Shown here: positions 5,605-11,773 of the stretch, piece by piece
Numbering within the stretch: position 1 is the stretch's first letter
Layout: each line of letters opens with the position of its first letter
Assembly (NCBI GenBank): GCA_964496725.1
Contig: CAZCAS010000038.1
Span: forward strand, 1-11,773
Direction of reading: 5' to 3'
DNA from: JAZGHN01 sp964496725
Lineage (GTDB): Bacteria > Chloroflexota > Dehalococcoidia > Dehalococcoidales > E44-bin46
Length of the DNA: 11,773 nt
Program-made: the position numbers and the translations under genes
Notes under the pieces: model-generated
Databases searched by the model: none
Seen by the model: the letters and a program-made list of their open reading frames with translations, nothing else
Told to the model about the DNA's origin: nothing

Positions 5605-7125
5605 TTATATCATCTGCCTCGGTCGGTACTGGATGGCTTCAGCCACATGATGAGCTTTGATTACATCAGCGTTTTCTAAGTCGGCTATGGTTCGGGCTAG
5701 CTTTAGGATGCGGTGGAAGGCACGGGCGGAGAGGTAGAGTTGCTTCATCGCTGCCTTAAGCAGACTTTGGGCAGGCTTTTCCACCTCGCAGGACTCTCTA
5801 ACCTCGGGCGGCGTCATTTCAGCGTTGCAGGTTAGTTTTGTCTCCTTAAATCGCTTTTGTTGTACAGAGCGGGCAGCTATAACCCTGGCTCGCACCGTCT
5901 CTGATTTCTCCCCCAGTCTGTCATCGGCTAGCTTTTCGTAGTCAATATGGGGTACCTCGACGAATATGTCCACTCGGTCCAGAAATGGCCCGCTAATACG
6001 CTTCTGATACCGGGAAACCAGTCCGGGTGAGCAGGTGCACGGTCTCAATGGGTCGCCGTAGAAGCCACAGGGGCAGGGGTTCATCGCTCCTACCAGGGTG
6101 AAATTGGCGGGAAAGGTAACGCTGCCCTGTGCTCGACTGATGGTAACCACTTTATCCTCCAGGGGTTGGCGCAATACTTCAAGCACGGCGTGCCCAAATT
6201 CAGGTAGTTCATCGAGGAATAGCACCCCGCGGTGGCTGAGGCTTATCTCGCCGGGTTTTGGCCAGTGCCCGCCGCCTACCAGGCCGGCGTTGGATATTGT
6301 GTAGTGGGGGGAGCGGAATGGTCGCTGTCTCATCAGGGGGGTATCTGGGGGGAGCATGCCGGTGATGCTATATATCTTGGTGACCTCCAGGGCTTCCTCG
6401 GTAGTCATCGGTGGCAGTATGGAGGGTAGGGCGCGCGCCAGCAGGGTTTTCCCGCTTCCGGGAGGTCCCATCATTACTACATTGTGTCCTCCAGCGGCAG
6501 CTACCTCTAAGGCTCGCTTGACATGTTCCTGCCCTTTAATATAAGTGAGGTCGGTGGTTAAGTCGTCAGCCGGGGTGTATTCCGGGATTTCTGCAGGATC
6601 GAATTCCGGGGCTGGTATTTCCCCCTTCAGGTAGCTGGACAGCTGTGATAGCGAGGTGATGGGGATGATTTCAGTACCCTCTATTAAGGAAGCTTCTCTG
6701 GTATCGGCTTCGGGCACGATGATGGTGGAGAATCCCTCTTTGTGAACCAGGGCAACCATGGGCAAAACGCCGTTGGTGTGGCGCAGGCTGCCGTCCAGTG
6801 ATAGCTCGCCGAGGAAGATGGTTTGGGAGACATCGGCATGTACCTGTTCCGAGCTGAGCAGGATGCCCATAGCAATGGGTAAATCATAGGCTGGCCCCGC
6901 CTTCTTGAGGTCGGCGGGGGCAAGGTTAACCACAACGCGCTTCATGGGGAAGGCATAGCCGGAGTTTCGGACGGCGGCTCTTACTCGCTCCTTTGCCTCC
7001 TGGACAGCGGCGTCAGGCAAGCCGACGATGGTAAATGAGGGCAAACCGGGCGAAATATCCACCTCCACCTCCACAATAGCCCCCTCCAGCCCGACAACGG
7101 CGCAACTTGTTACCTTGGCTAGCAT
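5605..7125 (-). CDS. comM: ComM/YifB family AAA+ ATPase (magnesium chelatase-like)
   Basis: ComM proteins are AAA+ helicases shown in naturally competent bacteria to promote branch migration during integration of transformed DNA; the family is also widespread in species not known to be competent. The product has 506 residues, standard length. The N-terminal Lon-protease-like domain (about 1-170) opens MLAKVTSCAVVGLEGAIVEV. The AAA+ core has Walker A GPPGSGKT (220-227) and Walker B VLFLDELPEF (301-310). A Cys-rich segment MNPCPCG...CTC (C351, C353, C363, C365) and SGPFLDRVDIFVEVP (378-392) follow. A C-terminal helical domain (about 455-506) ends the protein. ATG 7125 is preceded on the minus strand by AGAGGG (7139-7134). 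It is divergent from uvrA. Confidence 0.96.
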   Translation of the reverse strand: MLAKVTSCAVVGLEGAIVEVEVDISPGLPSFTIVGLPDAAVQEAKERVRAAVRNSGYAFPMKRVVVNLAPADLKKAGPAYDLPIAMGILLSSEQVHADVSQTIFLGELSLDGSLRHTNGVLPMVALVHKEGFSTIIVPEADTREASLIEGTEIIPITSLSQLSSYLKGEIPAPEFDPAEIPEYTPADDLTTDLTYIKGQEHVKRALEVAAAGGHNVVMMGPPGSGKTLLARALPSILPPMTTEEALEVTKIYSITGMLPPDTPLMRQRPFRSPHYTISNAGLVGGGHWPKPGEISLSHRGVLFLDELPEFGHAVLEVLRQPLEDKVVTISRAQGSVTFPANFTLVGAMNPCPCGFYGDPLRPCTCSPGLVSRYQKRISGPFLDRVDIFVEVPHIDYEKLADDRLGEKSETVRARVIAARSVQQKRFKETKLTCNAEMTPPEVRESCEVEKPAQSLLKAAMKQLYLSARAFHRILKLARTIADLENADVIKAHHVAEAIQYRPRQMI

Positions 7126-7139
7126 ATCTCTAGCCCTCT

Positions 7140-7168
7140 ATGTTACCCCCAAGCCTTATAGCTGTCAA
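7140..7168 (-). promoter_or_regulatory. weak candidate promoter for comM
   Basis: On the minus strand a perfect -35 TTGACA (7168-7163) is followed after 17 bases by TAACAT (7145-7140), a 4/6 match to the -10. A start about seven bases later would fall within or just after the comM ribosome binding site, which argues against it. A second -10-like TATAAG (7160-7155) has no good -35. It is listed only because no better promoter is visible. Confidence 0.25.
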
Positions 7169-7201
7169 CGGAGTATAGGAAGTGGACTGGATAAGGGAAA
7201 G

Positions 7202-7226
7202 TTTGAAAGGGCGGAGCCCTTTCAAA
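7202..7226. repeat. inverted repeat 1 in comM-uvrA intergenic region
   Basis: A perfect 11-bp inverted repeat TTTGAAAGGGC (7202-7212) / GCCCTTTCAAA (7216-7226) has a three-base loop GGA. It stands next to a second, unrelated palindrome and looks like part of a dispersed palindromic element. Because it lies between divergent genes it is not placed as a terminator for either. Confidence 0.8.
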
Positions 7227-7235
7227 AACTACTCC

Positions 7236-7263
7236 TCCCCCTCTCCTGCCAAGGAGAGGGGGA
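7236..7263. repeat. inverted repeat 2 in comM-uvrA intergenic region
   Basis: A perfect 12-bp inverted repeat TCCCCCTCTCCT (7236-7247) / AGGAGAGGGGGA (7252-7263) has loop GCCA. It is followed by a G-rich run reaching GGGGGTGAGG (7268-7277). The strong purine/pyrimidine strand bias and the neighbouring palindrome suggest a REP- or MITE-like repeat of about 75 bases (7201-7277). No T-run follows, so it does not resemble an intrinsic terminator. Confidence 0.8.
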
Positions 7264-7299
7264 TACAGGGGGTGAGGTTGATAGATAATCTCTACAAAC

Positions 7300-7328
7300 T
7301 TGTTGTGTTTCAGGCGTGATGATACAAT
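7300..7328 (+). promoter_or_regulatory. candidate uvrA promoter
   Basis: The -10 TACAAT (7323-7328; 5/6) lies 17 bases after a poor -35 TTGTTG (7300-7305; 3/6). The predicted start near 7335 gives a leader of about 18 bases before ATG 7353. No SOS box (CTGT-N8-ACAG or CGAAC-N4-GTTCG type) is apparent in 7264-7352, so damage induction cannot be read from the sequence. Confidence 0.4.
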
Positions 7329-7352
7329 AAAACTTGCATTGTGGAGGAAGAG

Positions 7353-10202
7353 ATGCCGCTGGATTCCATAATCGTCAAAGGCGCTCGTGAGCATAACCTC
7401 AAGAATATAGATGTGGTTATCCCTCGGGATAAGCTGGTGGTTATCACCGGTGTCTCCGGCTCGGGCAAGAGCTCACTGGCTTTCGATACCATCTATGCTG
7501 AGGGCCAGCGCCGCTATGTGGAGTCGCTATCGGCTTATGCCCGCCAGTTTCTGGGCAGGATGGAGAAGCCCGAGGTTGATTATATTGAGGGCTTGAGCCC
7601 GGCCATATCTATCGACCAGAAAGGTCCCGGTCGGAACCCGCGGTCTACCACCGGGACGGTAACCGAGATTTACGATTACCTGCGGCTGCTTTTCGCCCGT
7701 GTGGGTCATCCCCATTGCCCCAATTGTGGACGGGAGATTGCCATGCAGACCGTCCAGCAGATTGTGGATGCTATAAACGCTCTCCTGGAAGGTAGCCGTA
7801 TCATGATTATGGCACCGCTGATTAGAGACCGCAAGGGCGAATATCAGGCGGTGTTTGATGATTTGCGCAAGGCAGGCTATGTCAGGGTTCGGGTCGATGG
7901 GAGTATCCACGACCTGTCTGAGGAGTTTCAGCTCGATAAGAATAAAAAGCACTCTATTGAAGCGATAGTGGATAGGCTGGTAATGGGGCAGAGTGGCAGT
8001 CAGAGCCGCATCGCCGATTCAGTGGAAACCGCCCTCAAGCTGGGGGCGGGGGTGGTGCTGGTATCCATTGTGGACGGTGAAGAATTGCTGTTCTCAGAGC
8101 ACTTTGCCTGCGTGCATTGTGGCGTTAGCCTCGGCGAAATCGCTCCCAGAACATTCAGCTTCAATTCCCCTCATGGTGCCTGTCCTGCATGTACCGGATT
8201 AGGGATTAAGATGGAGATAGACCCTGACTTGGTTATCCCCAATAAGGAGCTATCTATCGCCCGGGGGGCAATCCGTCCCTGGCAATTTCAGTCTTGGTAC
8301 TTCTACCAGCTTGAATCCCTGGCTCACCGTCACGGGTTTTCCCTGGATACCCCGATAGAGGAGCTTAGCGAGCGTCAACTGGAGCTTCTCCTTTATGGTG
8401 AGGGGGGAGAGGTGGTGAGGTACAGGAATCGCTATGGTCGGGTCAGGGAATACTTCACCGGATATGAGGGGGTGATTCCCCGCATGGAGCGTCTGCATCG
8501 GGATACCGAGTCTGAGCAATCCCGGGCTGACATCGAGCGCTATATGGTGTCCAAACCGTGCCCGGTTTGTCAGGGCAAAAGACTTAAACCGGAATCCCTG
8601 GCGGTGACCATTGGCGGTAAAAATATTATTGAGATAAGCTCGATGTCGGTTACCCGGTCGTTAGAATGGGTGGCTGCCCTCAGAGATGGCGACAAGACTA
8701 TACTCAGTGGGCGTGAGCAGGTGATAGCCCGCGAAATTCTCAAGGAGATTGAAGCCCGCCTGGGCTTCCTCAAGGATGTGGGGCTGGACTATCTCACCCT
8801 TGACCGCCCCTCGGCTACGCTGAGTGGTGGCGAGGCACAGCGGATTCGTCTCGCTACTCAGATAGGCAGTGGGCTGATGGGTGTGCTCTATATCTGTGAT
8901 GAGCCCACGGTGGGTCTGCACCCCGCTGACGACTACCGTCTCATTGCGACTTTGAAAAGGATGAGGGATCTGGGGAATACCATACTGGTGGTTGAGCATG
9001 ACGAGGCTATGATGCGCGCTGCTGACCATATAATCGACATGGGGCCTGGGGCTGGGGAGCACGGGGGCTGGATTGTAACCACAGGGACCTTGTCCCAGAT
9101 TATGGATTGCAAGAAGTCCATAACCGGCCAATATCTCAGCGGTGCGAAAAAGATTCCTTTGCCAGACCAGCGGCGTCCCGGCTCAGGCGAGGAGATGATA
9201 GTAAAAGGAGCCAGACAAAATAACCTGAAGAATATAGACGTGCATATCCCTCTGGGCAAGTTGGTTTGTGTAACCGGGGTTTCCGGCAGCGGTAAGAGCA
9301 CCCTTATTAACGAGATTATGTATAAAAAGCTGGCACAGATGTTGTATAAGTCGCGGGAGAGGGTGGGCGACTGCGATGGTATCGTTGGGGTGGAGCATAT
9401 TGACAAGGTGGTCGATATTGACCAGTCCCCTATCGGACGCACCCCCCGGAGTAATCCAGCCACCTATACCGGGACCTTTACCCCTATTCGCGAGCTTTTC
9501 GCTACTGTTCCCGAGGCTCGAATGAGGGGCTATGCCCCCGGTCGATTCTCGTTTAATGTCAAGGGTGGACGGTGCGAGGCCTGCCGTGGCGAGGGGTTTA
9601 TAAACATTGAGATGCAGTTTCTGCCTGATGTCACTGTCCCATGTGAGGTGTGCAAGGGGAAGCGCTACAATCGTGAGGCTCTGGAAATCAGGTTTAAGGG
9701 CAAGAACATAGCCGAGGTATTGGATATGACGGTGGAGCAAGCACTGGCTTTCTTTGAGCATTTCCCCAAGGTTAAGAGGAAGCTGGAAACTATGCATGAT
9801 GTGGGGTTGGGCTACATTCGTTTGGGTCAGCCGGCACCTACCCTTTCCGGTGGCGAGGCGCAGAGGGTGAAGCTAGCCACCGAGCTGTCACGGCGCTCTA
9901 CGGGCAGGACGTTGTATATCCTTGATGAACCGACTACCGGGCTTTCCTTTGAGGATGTGGCTGCTTTATTGAGGGTGTTACAGCGTCTGGTTGATGCCGG
10001 CAATAGCGTGGTTGTTATCGAACATCATCTGGATGTGATTAAGAATGCTGATTACATCATCGACCTTGGGCCTGGGGCTGGTGACCGGGGTGGCCGCATT
10101 GTCGCCACCGGAACGCCTGAGGAAATTGCTCAGGAGAAGTCTTCGCTTACCGGACAGTATCTTGGCAAAGTGCTAAATATAGGGTATGCTTTAACTACCT
10201 GA
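7353..10202 (+). CDS. uvrA: excinuclease ABC subunit A
   Basis: UvrA is the damage-sensing ATPase of nucleotide excision repair; it dimerises, loads UvrB on lesions and acts in the cytoplasm. The product has 949 residues, normal length. There are two ABC ATPase modules: Walker A GVSGSGKSS (33-41) and GVSGSGKST (about 642-650), with signatures LSGGEAQR near 488 and 830, and Walker B-type LYICDEPTVGL and LYILDEPTTGL. Zinc sites are C253, C256, C277, C280 and C741, C744, C764, C767, the second in the conserved RCEACRGEGF region. ATG 7353 is chosen over GTG 7341, because GGAGG (7343-7347) lies five bases before the ATG and inside the longer frame. It is followed 31 bases later by an HD hydrolase gene and divergent from comM. 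All key motifs are intact. Confidence 0.98.
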   Translation: MPLDSIIVKGAREHNLKNIDVVIPRDKLVVITGVSGSGKSSLAFDTIYAEGQRRYVESLSAYARQFLGRMEKPEVDYIEGLSPAISIDQKGPGRNPRSTTGTVTEIYDYLRLLFARVGHPHCPNCGREIAMQTVQQIVDAINALLEGSRIMIMAPLIRDRKGEYQAVFDDLRKAGYVRVRVDGSIHDLSEEFQLDKNKKHSIEAIVDRLVMGQSGSQSRIADSVETALKLGAGVVLVSIVDGEELLFSEHFACVHCGVSLGEIAPRTFSFNSPHGACPACTGLGIKMEIDPDLVIPNKELSIARGAIRPWQFQSWYFYQLESLAHRHGFSLDTPIEELSERQLELLLYGEGGEVVRYRNRYGRVREYFTGYEGVIPRMERLHRDTESEQSRADIERYMVSKPCPVCQGKRLKPESLAVTIGGKNIIEISSMSVTRSLEWVAALRDGDKTILSGREQVIAREILKEIEARLGFLKDVGLDYLTLDRPSATLSGGEAQRIRLATQIGSGLMGVLYICDEPTVGLHPADDYRLIATLKRMRDLGNTILVVEHDEAMMRAADHIIDMGPGAGEHGGWIVTTGTLSQIMDCKKSITGQYLSGAKKIPLPDQRRPGSGEEMIVKGARQNNLKNIDVHIPLGKLVCVTGVSGSGKSTLINEIMYKKLAQMLYKSRERVGDCDGIVGVEHIDKVVDIDQSPIGRTPRSNPATYTGTFTPIRELFATVPEARMRGYAPGRFSFNVKGGRCEACRGEGFINIEMQFLPDVTVPCEVCKGKRYNREALEIRFKGKNIAEVLDMTVEQALAFFEHFPKVKRKLETMHDVGLGYIRLGQPAPTLSGGEAQRVKLATELSRRSTGRTLYILDEPTTGLSFEDVAALLRVLQRLVDAGNSVVVIEHHLDVIKNADYIIDLGPGAGDRGGRIVATGTPEEIAQEKSSLTGQYLGKVLNIGYALTT

Positions 10203-10233
10203 CTGTTCTACCTCGCCTTGGGGGGAGGGAAAG

Positions 10234-10785
10234 ATGACTCGAAATGAAGCGCTTAATTCGATTAAGGCTAATGTAGAGAATAAGAATCTGATAAAGCACA
10301 TGTTAGCCACCGAGGCTATAATGCGGGCTCTCGCCCAGCGCTTTGGCGAGGATGAGGAGGAGTGGGGGCTTACCGGGCTGTTGCATGATATAGATGTGGA
10401 GTTGACTGGGGGAGACATGCATAGCCATAGCAAGTTGGGGGCTGACCTGGTGAGAGAGTTGGGAGCTGGTGAGGCTATGGCTCATGCTATCCTCTGCCAC
10501 AATCCAGCCCATGGTGCCTCCCGGGAAACAAAGTTGGATAAAGCTCTATTCTGTGTAGACCCCTTGACCGGATTAATCACCGCCGCTGTTTTGGTTCTGC
10601 CCGATAGGAAATTGACCAGCCTTGAAGCTAAGTCGGTTAGGAAAAGGTTTAAGGAGAAGAGCTTTGCCGCTGGGGCGAACAGAGAGTATATCTCCGCATG
10701 TAGTGAACTGGGGATTGAGCTTGATGAATTTATTGAGCTGGGGCTGAAGGCAATGCAGGGTATTGCCGATGACCTTGGCCTATAA
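10234..10785 (+). CDS. HD superfamily hydrolase
   Basis: The product has 183 residues and matches the general pattern of small HD/HDIG-domain metal-dependent phosphohydrolases. Candidate metal ligands are H22, H51-D52 (in LTGLLHDIDVE), H89 (AILCHN) and D109 (CVDPLTGLI); H63 and H65 may also contribute. Such proteins act on nucleotides or other phosphate esters, but the substrate cannot be told from sequence. No signal peptide or membrane segment is present, so it is probably cytoplasmic. ATG 10234 follows GGGGGAGGG (10220-10229). It starts 31 bases after uvrA with no terminator between, so it may share the uvrA transcript. It converges with sbcC, with the stops only five bases apart. Confidence 0.85.
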   Translation: MTRNEALNSIKANVENKNLIKHMLATEAIMRALAQRFGEDEEEWGLTGLLHDIDVELTGGDMHSHSKLGADLVRELGAGEAMAHAILCHNPAHGASRETKLDKALFCVDPLTGLITAAVLVLPDRKLTSLEAKSVRKRFKEKSFAAGANREYISACSELGIELDEFIELGLKAMQGIADDLGL

Positions 10786-10790
10786 GTTGA

Positions 10791-11773
10791 CTAGCTTATT
10801 GATAGCGTTGACCCTTGGTCGGTTTTTACCACATTGATGCGGGTGGGGAAGGCATCTCTGAGTTCCTCGATGTGAGTGATGACCAGTATCTTATCAAAAT
10901 CATCCTGAATTGAGTTTATCGCTTCTTTAAGTTTTTCTATACCAACGCTGTCTTGGGTACCGAAGCCTTCATCAACAACCAGGGTGGGGAGTGGGGCTCC
11001 AGCCCGTCTGGTCAGTAGTTTGGATAGGGCAATACGAATGGCGAAGTTGATACGGAAGGCTTCACCACCGCTAAACATTTCATAGTTTCGTGTCCCCAGC
11101 TCGTCGGAGATGTGGATATCCAGGGTTTCGATAACATTCCCTTGCTTCGTTTGCCGTTGTGTTTCAATGGCGGCATGCATTCTATTGTCTGTCATGCGGC
11201 TCAGCAGTTTGTTGGCTTCGGCTTCAATTTCGGGCAGTGCCCTTTCGATAAGCAGGGCTTGTATGCCCCTCTTGCCGAAGGCTTGAGCCAGGTCTCTGTA
11301 GATTTTTTCCTCCTTGGTGGCGTGAGACAGCTGCTTCTCCTTTTCCTTCCTCTTTATCTCCAGTTCGGAGCAGCGCTGTAGCTTCCCCTTAACATTCCCT
11401 ATTGTCTCCCGGACCTGCTCCCGCTGTGTCACCAGCGCTTGATGCTCGGTTTCAGCCTGGTTTACCCTGTTGACCAGTTGTGGTAGCGAATCCAGTTCTT
11501 GGCTCAGTTCTTGCCGCTTCTGATTATCAGCCTCCAGACTGTGGCGTAGCTCTTGCCCCACCTCCTCCGCTTTTGCCGCTTCCTCCTTTTCCTGGCTGAT
11601 GAGGCGGTTGGCCTCGTCCAGCTTCTGCTTTAGCTTTTCATACTGTTCCAGTTTGCTGAGGCGGTGGCGGACCTGTTCGTGCTGCTGTGAGTCATAGCTG
11701 AGTTCAGCCGATTCACCATCCAGCTTGTTTAGTGCCTCGCGCTGGGTGGGGGCGAAGTCCTTCCTGGCCAGGT
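10791..11773 (-). CDS. sbcC: SbcC/Rad50-type nuclease subunit, C-terminal part (cut by window edge)
   Basis: SbcC is the SMC-like ATPase that with the SbcD nuclease cleaves hairpins and processes DNA ends. The frame is open from the stop TAG (10793-10791) to the right edge, giving 326 C-terminal residues; the true start lies beyond 11773. The edge-proximal half is a Glu/Lys/Gln/Leu-rich coiled coil, the arm returning from the hook. The C-terminal ATPase lobe carries the ABC signature FSGGEAFRINFAIRIALS, Walker B LPTLVVDEGFGTQD and the switch His in ILVITHIEEL. AFGKRGIQALLIERALPEIE is a typical SbcC segment just before the lobe. The CxxC zinc hook and Walker A must lie outside. An internal GTG at 11561 is not a start, because homologous coiled-coil coding continues past it. 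Confidence 0.93.
   Translation of the reverse strand, partial: LARKDFAPTQREALNKLDGESAELSYDSQQHEQVRHRLSKLEQYEKLKQKLDEANRLISQEKEEAAKAEEVGQELRHSLEADNQKRQELSQELDSLPQLVNRVNQAETEHQALVTQREQVRETIGNVKGKLQRCSELEIKRKEKEKQLSHATKEEKIYRDLAQAFGKRGIQALLIERALPEIEAEANKLLSRMTDNRMHAAIETQRQTKQGNVIETLDIHISDELGTRNYEMFSGGEAFRINFAIRIALSKLLTRRAGAPLPTLVVDEGFGTQDSVGIEKLKEAINSIQDDFDKILVITHIEELRDAFPTRINVVKTDQGSTLSIS

Noticed and set aside
7028..7394. Open frames on both strands across the comM 5' end and intergenic palindromes.
   Set aside because: They overlap comM or uvrA in other frames, lack ribosome binding sites and encode low-complexity sequence from the palindromes.
9183..9797. 204-codon minus-strand open frame inside uvrA.
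   Set aside because: It is antisense to the conserved second ATPase and zinc region of UvrA, with no supporting start signals or protein similarity.
10782..10799. Short inverted repeat ATAAG/CTTAT between the HD and sbcC stops as a bidirectional terminator.
   Set aside because: Five A/T-rich pairs with an eight-base loop would be unstable.

Overview
The window reads as a bacterial chromosome of moderate GC with compact operons. The likely source is Chloroflexota, probably class Dehalococcoidia. That placement is inference: it rests on the EF-Tu variant sequence (RGLTIAIAHIEYET in the effector region), on the order tRNA-Tyr, tRNA-Thr, tuf, rpmG, secE, nusG, rplK, rplA, rplJ, rplL, and on the absence of rpoB after rplL. 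No phage, transposase, CRISPR array or biosynthetic island is visible.

Bases 1-4930 (+) form a translation/transcription block. It opens with the 3' part of tRNA-Tyr(GTA). A near-consensus promoter follows, then tRNA-Thr(GGT), then EF-Tu (tuf), L33 (rpmG), SecE, NusG, L11, L1, a structured L10 leader with an intrinsic attenuator, L10 and L12. Genes inside the block are mostly 2-30 bases apart, so most are probably co-transcribed. The leader before rplJ (3616-3814) shows a terminator hairpin and a competing 11-bp antiterminator helix, so feedback control of L10/L12 can be read directly from the sequence. L12 carries an unusual N-terminal extension of about 66 residues built from 12-residue Lys/Glu/Ala/Pro repeats. 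EF-Tu has a four-cysteine segment in its G domain.

Bases 4931-5271 (+) hold a consensus-like promoter and a gene for an unrecognised 85-residue protein with two predicted membrane helices, sitting where many bacteria have rpoB. On the minus strand, bases 7125-5317 are a two-gene unit: a ComM/YifB-type AAA+ ATPase, then a SemiSWEET-type small transporter.

The divergent intergenic region 7126-7352 contains two adjacent strong inverted repeats, which look like a dispersed palindromic element, and a weak uvrA promoter. From 7353 (+) comes full-length uvrA (nucleotide excision repair), followed 31 bases later by an HD-superfamily hydrolase. Converging on it from the right edge is the C-terminal part of an SbcC/Rad50-type nuclease ATPase on the minus strand, cut by the window end. 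The right half is therefore mostly DNA processing and repair (ComM, UvrA, SbcC).

No stretch longer than about 230 bases lacks a gene. I see no undescribed multi-gene system here. The best leads are the L12 extension, the L10 leader switch, the EF-Tu cysteine cluster and the unknown small membrane protein.
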